64,000 nt of DNA from Gammaproteobacteria bacterium (GCA_009845905.1 VXYS01000003.1:1-64000); one strand, 5' to 3'. Shown: positions 43,080 through 51,884, counted from the first letter of the stretch. Numbers and translations are program-made. The notes: a model not told the origin generated them from the sequence alone.

Positions 43080-43242
43080 TCCCCAAGTTTGGGGATACTC
43101 CTGATTGCGCAGCCGCACTACTATCGCATATCGGGGTTGATACGGATTGCTCGCGCGGTGCATTTCAGGTTCGGGCGTCGGCATATGAAGGCGCGCCCAT
43201 GAGCGAACGGGACGCGTTCGGGCGGATACTCGCCGCGTTGCA
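43080..43242 (+). repeat. Direct repeat A, copy 2 (luxR leader and start, intact copy)
   Basis: This block contains the MFS/luxR intergenic palindrome and the first 15 codons of the intact regulator gene. It aligns without gaps to 31037-31199. Confidence 0.9.
43081..43094. promoter_or_regulatory. Palindrome CCCCAAGTTTGGGG, operator-like
   Basis: Six-base arms CCCCAA and TTGGGG around a 2-bp centre, 45 bp from the MFS start and 105 bp from the regulator start. Its arms are conserved in the duplicated leader at 31038-31051. It is a candidate binding site of the adjacent LuxR-type regulator. Confidence 0.5.
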
Positions 43243-44341
43243 GGAGGCGGCGCTCGAGCCGGCCCAGTGGTACCGTGCCGCCGCGCTGATCGAAGAGTCC
43301 GTCGGTGTGCACGGCAGCTCCCTTGCGTGTGGCGAGGGGGACTCGGACCAGGACTATCAGTTCTACTTCCTTCGGACCAGCCTTCACGGGGAACGGCGCA
43401 CGGATCTGGAACGCCTTTGGCTGGAGACCGGTTTTTCCGCCGACCAATCGATATCCCGCTATCGGCGTTTCCCCTTTGACCGGACGATTCATATAACGGA
43501 GGTTTATACGGAGGAGGAGTTGAAAACCTCCCTGGGGTATCACATTCTGAGGACCCGCGCCCAGGCCGGGAACGCGATCAACGTTCGCCTGAAGGGGCCG
43601 GGCGCTTCGCGCGTCCTTTGGCAAATCAACGACCCGGTGGACCGGGACGGTTGGTCGTCCGAGCGGCTCCACCGGATCGGGCGGCTCCATCCGCATGTCC
43701 GCCAGACCGTGCAAGTTGGGCAAACGCTGGCCGGCGCCGGCGCCCTGGGCGCCACGTTGATGCAGTTGCTGGACGTTACCGGCCTGGGCGTCATCCAGCT
43801 CGACGTGCGAGGGCGGATCGTGGCGGCCAACGACCGGGCCCGGTCCCTGCTGAACGCCGGCGACCGCTTGTACGACGAAAACCGTTTTATTGTCGCGCGC
43901 GCACAGGCCGACGATGACGCGCTCCAGGCTTTGCTGGCCCGCGCTCTTCCTCCGTTCGGCGATCCGGGAGAGGGTGGTTCGCTGACGATCAGGCGATCGA
44001 TGCTGCGGCCTCCGCTGGTGCTGCATGTGAACCCGTTGCCCGAGAGAGAAACGTGGTTTCGGGGATGGCCGGTGGCGGCGCTCGTACTGCTCGCCGAACC
44101 GGCACGGGGAGTCGGGATCGACCCGGACCTGGCTGCGGCCGTCCTGGGGCTGACACCGACGGAGAGCCGCGTGGCGGTGATGCTGGCCGATGGATTCAGC
44201 GTGCGCGAGATCGCCGCCGCGACGGAACGCAAGGAAAGCACGATCCGCTATCACATCAAGCAAATCTACGCCAAGCACGGACTCCGGCGACAGTCGGAGC
44301 TCGTGCGGCTGGTTCTCTCACTGGCCGGGGCCGAGCGCTAG
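43199..44341 (+). CDS. LuxR-family transcriptional regulator
   Basis: ATG 43199 (MSERDAFGRILAALQEAALEP) gives 380 residues. The first 180 or so form a sensor region of unrecognised type. A PAS-like segment follows (LDVTGLGVIQLDVRGRIVAANDRARSLL, about 200-227). The C-terminus is a GerE/LuxR helix-turn-helix: LTPTESRVAVMLADGFSVREIAAATERKESTIRYHIKQIYAKHGL. It is divergent from the MFS gene and convergent, 8 bp away, with a flavin monooxygenase, so it probably controls this cluster. No autoinducer-binding domain or phospho-receiver is seen; the ligand is unknown. Its leader and first codons are duplicated at 31037. Confidence 0.88.
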   Translation: MSERDAFGRILAALQEAALEPAQWYRAAALIEESVGVHGSSLACGEGDSDQDYQFYFLRTSLHGERRTDLERLWLETGFSADQSISRYRRFPFDRTIHITEVYTEEELKTSLGYHILRTRAQAGNAINVRLKGPGASRVLWQINDPVDRDGWSSERLHRIGRLHPHVRQTVQVGQTLAGAGALGATLMQLLDVTGLGVIQLDVRGRIVAANDRARSLLNAGDRLYDENRFIVARAQADDDALQALLARALPPFGDPGEGGSLTIRRSMLRPPLVLHVNPLPERETWFRGWPVAALVLLAEPARGVGIDPDLAAAVLGLTPTESRVAVMLADGFSVREIAAATERKESTIRYHIKQIYAKHGLRRQSELVRLVLSLAGAER

Positions 44342-44349
44342 GCGCAACG

Positions 44350-45522
44350 TCAAATGGCCACGGTCATGGCGTTGTAGTCGAATTCGGCTTCCATGCCGGT
44401 GGTGGGCGGCTTGGCGCGGTCGGCCGGGTCGGCGCTCATGTAGATCCCGCCGCGCTTGAGCGATTGCACGTGGAACCGGGTGGTCCGGGCTAGGCGGGCC
44501 CGCTCGTAGCGCGCGAAGGCCGCACGCCAGTCGCCTTGCTCCGCTTCGAAGCAGCGGGCGAGGATTGCGGCGTCCTCGAAGGCCATGCCAGCGCCCATCC
44601 CGTAGAAGGGCGTCATGGGATGTGCGGCATCGCCCAGTAGCGTCACCCGCCCCGCGATCCAGCCGTCGAGCGGCTGGCGGCTTGAGAGCGCCCAGCGCAG
44701 GCACTTCCCGCCGGGCGACGCCCTGATGATGCGCACGACGTCTTCATGCCAGTCCTCGAACTCTTCGAGGACCTCGGCGATGCCGGTCTGCGCGTACCAG
44801 TTTTCCTCGCCGATGTCGTCGGGCCGGTAGGCGTTGGCCACCCAGTTGATCTGGCTGCCCCGGCGCAACGGATAACGGGAAAACATGCTCCCTTCGGCCG
44901 GATAGGAGGCAAAGTGGGGTACATGACTGACCCCCGGCACGTCGGCGGCATCGACCACGCCGCGCCAGGCCATGTAGCCGGTGTATTTGGGGGGTTCCGT
45001 GGGAAACAGCTTGTCGCGCACGACGGACTTGAGACCGTCGCAGGCGATGACGATGTCGCGCCGGTCCGTAGCGCCGTCGGCGAAGCGCAGGGTCACGCCG
45101 CCGTCGTCCTGCCCGATGTCGGTGAGCGCGTGTCCGAGGCGAAGGGCGTCGCGCTCCTTGTTGAATGCGTCTTCCAGGACCTTGTGCAGGTCCGCCCGGT
45201 GCATGTGCCGCGTCAGTGCGCCCCGGGTCTTGATTGCCTCCTCGATACTCCGCTCCGAAAACCAAATGGGCTCGCCGGTCTTGTAGTGAAGCGCGCCGAA
45301 GGTCGTGGAGCCGTCGGCGAAGGATGCCGCCGCGTCTTCCAGGCCCAGGCCGTCGAGGACCACGCTGATGTTGGGGCCCACGGTGATCCCGGCGCCGATT
45401 TCCCCCAGCTCCGGCGCCTGTTCATAGACGGTGACGTTGAAACCGCGCTGCTGAAGCGCAACGGCGGCGGTCATGCCGCCCAGTCCGGCGCCCACGATTC
45501 CGATGTCCGGACTCAAGGCCAT
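44350..45522 (-). CDS. FAD-dependent aromatic monooxygenase (salicylate/3-hydroxybenzoate hydroxylase-like)
   Basis: The 390-residue product is a class A flavoprotein monooxygenase: IGIVGAGLGGMTAAVALQQRGF at the N-terminus, the central DG motif ACDGLKSVVRDKLFP near residue 160, and the GD motif LLGDAAHPMTPFYGMGAGMAFEDA near residue 285. The C-terminus resembles 3-hydroxybenzoate 6-hydroxylase and salicylate hydroxylase. It would hydroxylate an aromatic acid with NAD(P)H and O2. It precedes the DUF1838 and serine hydrolase genes on the same strand and is paralogous to 25640-26800. Confidence 0.9.
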   Translation of the reverse strand: MALSPDIGIVGAGLGGMTAAVALQQRGFNVTVYEQAPELGEIGAGITVGPNISVVLDGLGLEDAAASFADGSTTFGALHYKTGEPIWFSERSIEEAIKTRGALTRHMHRADLHKVLEDAFNKERDALRLGHALTDIGQDDGGVTLRFADGATDRRDIVIACDGLKSVVRDKLFPTEPPKYTGYMAWRGVVDAADVPGVSHVPHFASYPAEGSMFSRYPLRRGSQINWVANAYRPDDIGEENWYAQTGIAEVLEEFEDWHEDVVRIIRASPGGKCLRWALSSRQPLDGWIAGRVTLLGDAAHPMTPFYGMGAGMAFEDAAILARCFEAEQGDWRAAFARYERARLARTTRFHVQSLKRGGIYMSADPADRAKPPTTGMEAEFDYNAMTVAI

Positions 45523-45549
45523 GCCTGAATTTCCAGCCGTGCCCGCACT

Positions 45550-46407
45550 CTATATGTTTGCCATCATGCGCTCAAAAAATGAGGGACCGTCGTCCAGTTC
45601 CGGCGATTGGTCGAACAGAGGCGTATAGGCACGGGCCCGTTCCAAATAGTCGGCATCGCACTCGTCCACGCTGTTCAGTTTGACCGCATCGTAATGCCAG
45701 ATGGCATGACCCGGCAGGAAGCCGAGCTCGCTGTAGGGCGGTCGCGTGCCGGAGACAAAGTTCCAGCCTGCCGAACGATAATGGGCATCAGTGATATCGG
45801 GGTCGAACACTTCGCGGGCACTGGCAAAAAACGACACGGATTCCAGCGACGGCTGGGTAATCACCGGCGGGAAGTAGGAGGATCTCTGCAGACGGATGTC
45901 GTCGCCGTCTCGCGTCCAGTTCAACTGCAACGGTTTGTCTGGGTAGTGTTCAGGAAAGATCTTCTTCATGCTGCCGTAATAGTGGCCGGAAGGCGTGAAC
46001 ACCTCTCCCTCCTTGTGGCGTATGAAACTGGGTGTCAGTGCGACCGTGTTGCCGTTGAACGGGCTTGTGAAGGAGTCGATAAAGGTGTCCGTCTCCAGAT
46101 CGGTGAAGAACGACAATACGGACGGAAAGCGCACCCAACTGGCCTCGCCGATCTGCCGCCACCAGGCGGACTCGCTGTTGCGGAACCCGTAGAGCGGCAC
46201 AAATCCGTCGTTTCGCACCGCCATGATGATGCCGCGGGTCTTCTTCACCACCCGGCCGCCGTCGGTGCGACCCAGGATTTTTACGTAGGCTTCGTTCTGC
46301 GCAGCAGGATCGGCAGGCAGGTCATCCGCAGCGTAGGACAAGGCAGGTGGAACGGCGGCAGCGCAAGCGCCTGCCACTATGAATTCACGCCGGTTCAATG
46401 CTTTCAT
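45550..46407 (-). CDS. DUF1838 family protein with Tat-type signal
   Basis: The 285-residue product has an RR-type signal (LNRREFIVAGACAAAVPPALSYA, cleavage near residue 26) and a DUF1838 core: FIDSFTSPFNGNTVALTPSFIRHKEG, a YYGSMKKIFPEHYP segment, and PPYSELGFLPGHAIWHYDAVKL. The family has no known reaction. It overlaps the upstream serine hydrolase gene by 4 bp (ATGA), so they are translated together. It is paralogous to 23929-24861, with low similarity outside the FNG/NP core. Export suggests periplasmic action on a substrate also handled by the neighbouring exported hydrolases. Confidence 0.87.
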   Translation of the reverse strand: MKALNRREFIVAGACAAAVPPALSYAADDLPADPAAQNEAYVKILGRTDGGRVVKKTRGIIMAVRNDGFVPLYGFRNSESAWWRQIGEASWVRFPSVLSFFTDLETDTFIDSFTSPFNGNTVALTPSFIRHKEGEVFTPSGHYYGSMKKIFPEHYPDKPLQLNWTRDGDDIRLQRSSYFPPVITQPSLESVSFFASAREVFDPDITDAHYRSAGWNFVSGTRPPYSELGFLPGHAIWHYDAVKLNSVDECDADYLERARAYTPLFDQSPELDDGPSFFERMMANI

Positions 46408-47591
46408 GAAAGGTCCTTTCCGTAGCCGAGATCACGGAGGATGATATTGGGGATCACGCCGTCGTCCCAGTCCATCGAGGGCATGCCGGTTCGCACGATC
46501 ACGAGATCGGCGGACGGAATGACGTAAACGCGTTGCCCGCCGCCGCCGTCGAAGAACACCACGTCATCCGCCAGAAACGGCTCTGCCTGCTTTACGCCGA
46601 ACGGCGTGTTCCGGTTGTAGAAACGTTCGGTCACGTGCGGCGAGCCGATCCATGCCTGCAGGCCGTACTTGGGATTGTTGGGCGACGGCGAGAACATGGC
46701 GGCCAGCCACTCGGCGGGAATGACCTGCCGCCCGTCGACGACCCCGTCATTCCTGATCGCCAGGCCGATGCGCAGCCAGTCCCGCGGGCGCGCCTGGAAG
46801 AAAGCGTAGGCCTTGGGCATGCCTCCGTCGCGGTCCATCCACAGCGTGGCCGGTTTGGCTCCCAAAGGCCGCCAGAGTTTTTCCGACACGTAGTCGGCGT
46901 AGGCGCGGCCCGTCGCGCGCTCGAGAATCAGCAGGAGCAACTGGGAATTGGCGCTGTTGTAGTTGAATTCCGTTCCCGGGTCCGCCGTGAGGTCGAAACG
47001 GAGAATAGCATTCTCCATGTGGGGGCCGATAAACAGCCGAAGTGCTTTGTTAAATGGATTTTGTAAAAGACTGTAATCAAAGGAGAAATGTTCGAGGCTG
47101 CTCGCCATCTGCAGCACTTGGCGAATGGTCAGGCCTTCCCTTTCCGTGCCTCTCCATTCGGAAATATATTCAGTCACCGGATCGTCGATGGACGCGATCG
47201 ATCCGTCTTCCACCGCGAAGCCGAACGTCAGGCCCAGAACCGACTTCGCCATGGACAGGGTTTCGGTCACGTCGTCGGGGCCGAACTCCCGCCAATAGGT
47301 CTCGAACTGAATCCCCTCGCCGTGATGGACGATCAGCGAAAACGAGTCCACCCGCTCCGCATAGTCCACCAGTTCGGCAATCGCGCTTGCGGACAGGATC
47401 CGATCGGCCGGGTCGACGCTGACCAGTGCTTCGCGGAAGTCGCCCTCGACCGTGGCTGTCGGACTGATCCAGCCGGGAATGCTGATGGATGTTTGATCGC
47501 GGATGGTCGCGAAGCGGTACCAGAAGGTCCAGTCGACAGCGACGGCGGCCGCGATCAGCACGGCAACGGCGGCGATGATCCGCCGGGTCAT
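46404..47591 (-). CDS. Serine hydrolase, beta-lactamase/EstB family, membrane-anchored
   Basis: ATG 47591 gives 395 residues. An N-terminal hydrophobic segment (RRIIAAVAVLIAAAVAVDWTFWYRF) is a membrane anchor or uncleaved signal. The catalytic SxxK is SMAKS (TLSMAKSVLGLTFG), followed by the YxN-like YNSANSQLL and a late GGGGQR. This is the class C beta-lactamase/esterase fold and probably an esterase or amidase in the periplasm. It overlaps both neighbours by 4 bp and is about 35 percent alike by eye to the next hydrolase, suggesting tandem duplication. An open frame to 47825 extends upstream without a signal. Confidence 0.88.
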   Translation of the reverse strand: MTRRIIAAVAVLIAAAVAVDWTFWYRFATIRDQTSISIPGWISPTATVEGDFREALVSVDPADRILSASAIAELVDYAERVDSFSLIVHHGEGIQFETYWREFGPDDVTETLSMAKSVLGLTFGFAVEDGSIASIDDPVTEYISEWRGTEREGLTIRQVLQMASSLEHFSFDYSLLQNPFNKALRLFIGPHMENAILRFDLTADPGTEFNYNSANSQLLLLILERATGRAYADYVSEKLWRPLGAKPATLWMDRDGGMPKAYAFFQARPRDWLRIGLAIRNDGVVDGRQVIPAEWLAAMFSPSPNNPKYGLQAWIGSPHVTERFYNRNTPFGVKQAEPFLADDVVFFDGGGGQRVYVIPSADLVIVRTGMPSMDWDDGVIPNIILRDLGYGKDLS

Positions 47592-48874
47592 GGGGCTATC
47601 CCGCCCGCGGTGCGCCTGATTCCGCGGATGATCGTGTTGGGCAGAAAAGCGTTGTCCCATTCCGGCTGGTCGGGGAGGGGCCGGAAGCCGGTGCGGACGA
47701 TGACCAGCTGTTCGGACGGCACGATCACGACCGACCGGCCTTCGGAACCGTCGAACAGAAACAGGTCCTCGGCGAGGAACGGCTCCGAGTGGTAGACGCC
47801 CGGCTTGGGCACGTCGTTGAGCCACGAGTTCGGACGGTGAAAGAGCCGGCGTTCCGCATGGGGCTTGCCAAGCCAGACCATCAGGCCGAAGTGCTCGTTA
47901 TTGGTCGAAGGAGTGAGCATTTCCGTCATCCAGTAGTCGGGGAGCAACTGCCTGCCGTTCCAGGAGCCGCCATTCATGACGAGCAGTCCGAAGCGCAGCC
48001 AGGTTTCCGGAGGCAGCATCAGGCAGCAGCCGCCATGGGGCATGCCCCCTTCGCGGTTGACCCAGATGAATCCGCCGAGCGCGCCCAGGGGTTTGAGCAA
48101 GGATTCGGAGAAATACTCCGCATAACGCTTGCCGGTGGCCCCCTGGATGATGTGGGGCATGATGTCGGCGGTCATGTCGCTGTAGTCATATTCCGATCCC
48201 GGCGTGAAAGACATCGGAACCTCGTCGAGCAGGACCTCGTCCCAGTACGGGCTGAGATAGCGCCGGGAGCTGAGTCCGGTGATGGGCTCGTCGCGGATGC
48301 CGAACCAGCGCAGACCGCTCGACATCTGCAACACGTTACGGATGGTCATGGGCTCCTTGTCCGTGCCCCGCCAGCGCGGAATGTACCGGGCGACGGAATC
48401 GTCCAGCGAATCGATGTGCCCGTCGGCAATGGCGCGGGCGATGAGCAGGCCGCCGGCCATCTTGTGCATGCTGCGGGAATTGACCACGTCGGACGGCTTA
48501 AGGCCCATCCAGTAATCGGCCGATTGCAGCGCGCCGCGATGCCAGACCAGCAGGCTCTCGGACCGGTTGCGCCGGGCGTAGGCGCGGGCCTCGCCCAGCG
48601 CATCTTCCGCGATCGTGCGGCTCTCCGGCGGAACCACCTCGAAGAATCCGTCGTGCGCGCCGGCAATCGCCTCCGTGGGCTCATACCACCTGTAGCCGCC
48701 GGGACCGCTGGTTTCCCCTTGCGTATTGAACCGCCGAACAAGAACCTCTTCCGTGGTTTCAGCGCCCGTTACGGCTGATTGAGCGCCCACCAGGCCGGAT
48801 TGAGCGCCCATCAATACGACGCAGGCCGCAACGGCGGCGGCTTTTCCGATTGTCATGAACACGGATGTTCGCAT
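47588..48874 (-). CDS. Exported serine hydrolase, beta-lactamase/EstB family
   Basis: The 428-residue product has a Sec signal peptide (IGKAAAVAACVVLMGAQSGLVGAQS). The catalytic SxxK reads SMHK in NSRSMHKMAGG, and the YxN-like motif is YDYSDMTADIM. The fold matches class C beta-lactamase-like esterases. It is the first gene of the minus-strand run hydrolase-hydrolase-DUF1838-monooxygenase, with 4-bp overlaps. It is divergent from the Rieske oxygenase gene 66 bp away. The substrate is unknown; an ester or lactone processed before oxidation fits the context. Confidence 0.88.
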   Translation of the reverse strand: MRTSVFMTIGKAAAVAACVVLMGAQSGLVGAQSAVTGAETTEEVLVRRFNTQGETSGPGGYRWYEPTEAIAGAHDGFFEVVPPESRTIAEDALGEARAYARRNRSESLLVWHRGALQSADYWMGLKPSDVVNSRSMHKMAGGLLIARAIADGHIDSLDDSVARYIPRWRGTDKEPMTIRNVLQMSSGLRWFGIRDEPITGLSSRRYLSPYWDEVLLDEVPMSFTPGSEYDYSDMTADIMPHIIQGATGKRYAEYFSESLLKPLGALGGFIWVNREGGMPHGGCCLMLPPETWLRFGLLVMNGGSWNGRQLLPDYWMTEMLTPSTNNEHFGLMVWLGKPHAERRLFHRPNSWLNDVPKPGVYHSEPFLAEDLFLFDGSEGRSVVIVPSEQLVIVRTGFRPLPDQPEWDNAFLPNTIIRGIRRTAGGIAP

Positions 48875-48940
48875 GTGGCGAATTTATATCAGCGATTGTT
48901 ACCATTGGTGAGACGCACTTGGGAAAGAGGAGACAGGCCG

Positions 48941-50107
48941 GTGTTCACAAATGTCTGGTACGTCGCTGCGCGAAGCGAAGATCTTCAGGACAAACCCCTC
49001 AAGGTCCGCATGCTGGGCTGCGACTTTGTGCTCTACCGCGAGCCGGGCGGCAAGGCGGTCTGCCTCAGTAATGTCTGCCCTCATCGGGGCGGGAGCCTGG
49101 CGCACGGCAAATGCAAGGACGACGGATCCATCGCCTGCCCGTATCACGCCTGGTCCTTCAACGGCGAGGGCAAGTGCACGCAGATCGCCTCGCGCCGCGA
49201 TGAAGATCCGCAGGATGTGGCCCCGGGCGTCAAGATCGACGCTTATCCCACCGAAGAAAAGTACGGCTTCATCTGGGCGTTTCTCGGCGACGAACCCGAA
49301 AACGCGGCGCCGATCATCGAGATGCCCGAATTCGACGACGACGGGTTCCGTTCCACTACCACGCACAGCGAGGTTTGGGAAACCAACTATCACTGGGCGA
49401 AATTCTCCAATCTCGATCTCGTCCATCTGCCGGTCGTTCATGGCATCAAATTCCAGAACCAGGACAATCCCGATTCGCCGCCGCCGTTTGAACTGACGGA
49501 ACATGACGACGGATTCGATCTTGTGTATTACCCCTCGACGTCACGTCCGCGCAAGGGCGGGGAATGGGACAAAATCCGCGACAGCGACGAAGCGAAGAAA
49601 GTCGAGTCGCGCATGAAATTCCGCGTCGCGGGGATCAGCCTTTACGGCAAGGTAGAAATCGGCGGCGTCGGCAGTGGCATGCACAACGTGTTTTACGAGT
49701 TTTCGACGCCGATCGATGATCAGACGACGGCCATGTACTACATCTTTTTCCGCAACTTCATGCTGCAGCCGGAGCTCGACGAGGAGCACCTGAAGCGCAA
49801 TCTGATGCAAGCGCGCCAGGACAAGGCGATCGCCGAGGCGCAGCAACCTCGCATTGCACCGGTGGGACCCGACCCCAACGGCCTTTACACCTATGACGAA
49901 GACTCCGAGATTCGGCTCTATTGGAACCTGATGGGCAGTATGCGGGAACGCGGCTGGCAAATCGATCGCAAGGCCTGGGCCGAGGCCCTGGCTGCCGGCC
50001 ACTATCGGGCGATCCCCTCGCCCGTGCGCAAAAAGGACCCCAAGGGCTGGGTCCACGATGAAGTGCCGCGCTACGCCAGGGGCACGACCTTCGCCGCCGC
50101 TGAATAA
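48941..50107 (+). CDS. Rieske [2Fe-2S] ring-hydroxylating oxygenase, catalytic subunit
   Basis: GTG 48941, with AAAGAGGAG upstream, gives 388 residues. The Rieske centre is CPHRGG (Cys46, His48) and CPYHAW (Cys66, His69). The catalytic domain has the mononuclear-iron site NLDLVHLPVVHG, with Asp159, His162 and His167. Architecture matches phenylpropionate/vanillate O-demethylase-type oxygenases. It needs a reductase, none of which is in this cluster. It would hydroxylate or O-demethylate an aromatic or sterol-like substrate imported by the local transporter. Longer starts at 48779 run into the opposing hydrolase gene. It is divergently oriented from the hydrolase operon. Confidence 0.92.
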   Translation: MFTNVWYVAARSEDLQDKPLKVRMLGCDFVLYREPGGKAVCLSNVCPHRGGSLAHGKCKDDGSIACPYHAWSFNGEGKCTQIASRRDEDPQDVAPGVKIDAYPTEEKYGFIWAFLGDEPENAAPIIEMPEFDDDGFRSTTTHSEVWETNYHWAKFSNLDLVHLPVVHGIKFQNQDNPDSPPPFELTEHDDGFDLVYYPSTSRPRKGGEWDKIRDSDEAKKVESRMKFRVAGISLYGKVEIGGVGSGMHNVFYEFSTPIDDQTTAMYYIFFRNFMLQPELDEEHLKRNLMQARQDKAIAEAQQPRIAPVGPDPNGLYTYDEDSEIRLYWNLMGSMRERGWQIDRKAWAEALAAGHYRAIPSPVRKKDPKGWVHDEVPRYARGTTFAAAE

Positions 50108-50112
50108 CCGTC

Positions 50113-50132
50113 CAACTCGCTGGGGCGAGTTG
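50113..50132. terminator. Hairpin between convergent genes
   Basis: CAACTCGC (50113-50120) pairs with GCGAGTTG (50125-50132) around TGGG, in the 54-bp gap between the convergent Rieske and DUF3500 genes. No T run follows on either strand, so it would be a weak or Rho-assisted terminator. Confidence 0.4.
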
Positions 50133-50161
50133 CAACTGGCCGGCGAGCCGCGCTTACGGCG

Positions 50162-51277
50162 TCAGGGGGTTGTGCCGGCGCCGTATTCGTTGGTGGGGTC
50201 GCGATAGATCGTATGGAAGTGCGGCCCGTCCACGGCGATGCCGTCTTCGACCGAGAACTCGATGATCAGCGTGGGGCCCTGGATGCGGTAATAGACGTGC
50301 CCGCCGTCGCCGGCTTCGTGGGGGCCGTTCCATGCGAAGTGCAGGTCGTCGAGCCCCGCCTCCAGCGCCGCCATGCGCGCATCCGCGTTTTCACGCGGCT
50401 GCAGCAGCACCCAGTGGCCGATGGTCTCCAGCAGTAGCGCGCGGGCCTTTTCGGGCCAGCCCGCGACGGCGCTGCCCAGCACCTCGGGAATGAAACCATC
50501 CTGTCCCGCCCCGGCCTCCACGCTGCGCGGCCGCGGGGTGATTGACGCCTCCCTCCGAAGCGGTTCGGGCAGGGCCTGCATGACGGCGTGACCGGCCGCG
50601 AGTTCGTCTGCAAAGAGTGTCGCCAGCGCGCCGGCGTACTGGAATTCGGCAGGTTCGACGCCCACGAAGGTGGGCGACAGCCCGGTCGCGCGTCCATCCG
50701 CGAAGCTCCCGTTGATCGCCAGGTGATGCCCGCCGAACTGCCAGCCCCAACGGCCGGCGCCTGTCGGTTGGCCGAAGAAGGCGAGCCAGTAGTTGTCGTC
50801 CGACCATCCGGCGCGCGCTGCCCTGGGAAACGCCTTCAGAATGGCGTCGGCGCCGACTATCCGGGTGGCGGTCTCGTAACCGTGCGGTCCCAGCGCCGCG
50901 GCGAGAAAATTGAACGCGCGTTCGAGCTGGACGGACGTCAGATCGCCAAGGCGCAGCCCGTTCCGCTCGAAACGCGTTACTCCGGAGGGCAGGTTCGACC
51001 AGTTGCCGCGCAAAGGACTGTCGATGGGCAACACGATCGCATCCGCCTGCTCGGCACTCATCTCCGCCAGCAACGCATTCGCCGCCTCCAGCGCGGCGCG
51101 GGCGCCGGGCTGTCCGTACGTCTCGGCGAACGGCGGCGCGGGCGATATGCGCGTCCCGGCGGACTGCGCTTCGGCGCCCTGGTTCTGCTTCAGCACCTCG
51201 TGCGCACCCAAAATGCCCGCGCCCGGCCAGATCGTCGCCAGGACTGTCAGCAGCAATACAAGCTTGCCGTTACGCAT
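50162..51277 (-). CDS. DUF3500 domain protein, exported
   Basis: The 371-residue product begins with a signal-like hydrophobic stretch (LVLLLTVLATIWPGAGILGA). It carries the DUF3500 pattern: RGNWSNLPSG, an YWLAFFGQPTGAGRWGWQFGGHHLAINGSF segment, LSPTFVGVEPAEF and the late FHTIYRDPTNEYGAG. The family has no proven function. The HHLAIN and HFHTIYRDP motifs and aromatic-rich core are conserved. It is transcribed alone, converging on the Rieske gene. It lies at the end of the oxidative cluster and may be a periplasmic partner. Confidence 0.87.
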   Translation of the reverse strand: MRNGKLVLLLTVLATIWPGAGILGAHEVLKQNQGAEAQSAGTRISPAPPFAETYGQPGARAALEAANALLAEMSAEQADAIVLPIDSPLRGNWSNLPSGVTRFERNGLRLGDLTSVQLERAFNFLAAALGPHGYETATRIVGADAILKAFPRAARAGWSDDNYWLAFFGQPTGAGRWGWQFGGHHLAINGSFADGRATGLSPTFVGVEPAEFQYAGALATLFADELAAGHAVMQALPEPLRREASITPRPRSVEAGAGQDGFIPEVLGSAVAGWPEKARALLLETIGHWVLLQPRENADARMAALEAGLDDLHFAWNGPHEAGDGGHVYYRIQGPTLIIEFSVEDGIAVDGPHFHTIYRDPTNEYGAGTTP

Positions 51278-51296
51278 GGATCAACTATACGCGGTG

Positions 51297-51833
51297 TCAA
51301 GTATCGTCCACCACGGCCGCGATATGGGGTAGATGGCGGTATTGCTCGCCCAGGCCGAGGCCGTAACCCACCAGGAAGTCCTGGGGCGCGTCGAAGCCGG
51401 CCCAGCGCACGTCGCACTTGAGATCCGTCGCCTTGCGCTTGTGAAGCAGCACGCAAACCTTAACGTCGCCGGCCCCCTGTTCCCGGAGAAACGGGACGAC
51501 GTAATTCACTGTATTGCCGGTATCGATAATGTCGTCGACGAGCAGTACGGATCGTCCGCTCACGCGAATGCCGGGGTTGTAGGTGATCTCGACTCGCCCG
51601 CCGGTTTCCATTGAATCCCCGTAGCTCTCGGCGCCCAGAAGGGCGATCTCGTGCGGCGTCCGGATGTGGCGTACCAGGTCGGCCAGGAAAATGAACGATC
51701 CCTTCAAAAGCCCGATGACCAGGAGGTCCGGCGTCGAATCGTAGTAATCGCTGATGGCGGTTCCCAACTCCTTCACGCGCGCATTAATTTGCTCGGCAGT
51801 CAATATTCGATTGAGTTGACGCACGCGTTTCAT
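51297..51833 (-). CDS. hpt: Hypoxanthine phosphoribosyltransferase
   Basis: ATG 51833 gives 178 residues with the PRPP-binding motif VLLVDDIIDTGNTV and the HPRT entry LLVIGLLKGSFIFLADLVRHI. GYGLGLGEQYRHLPHIAAV near the C-terminus is the purine-binding end. It salvages hypoxanthine and guanine with PRPP to IMP and GMP. The open frame runs to 54599 through the PQQ dehydrogenase on the other strand; the extension is not coding. It is divergent from the aldolase-type gene with a 51-bp gap. Confidence 0.95.
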   Translation of the reverse strand: MKRVRQLNRILTAEQINARVKELGTAISDYYDSTPDLLVIGLLKGSFIFLADLVRHIRTPHEIALLGAESYGDSMETGGRVEITYNPGIRVSGRSVLLVDDIIDTGNTVNYVVPFLREQGAGDVKVCVLLHKRKATDLKCDVRWAGFDAPQDFLVGYGLGLGEQYRHLPHIAAVVDDT

Positions 51834-51884
51834 AGTGCCATGTTTAGGGTTGCGATACGTGCATACGAATAGGGGAGAGAGTTC

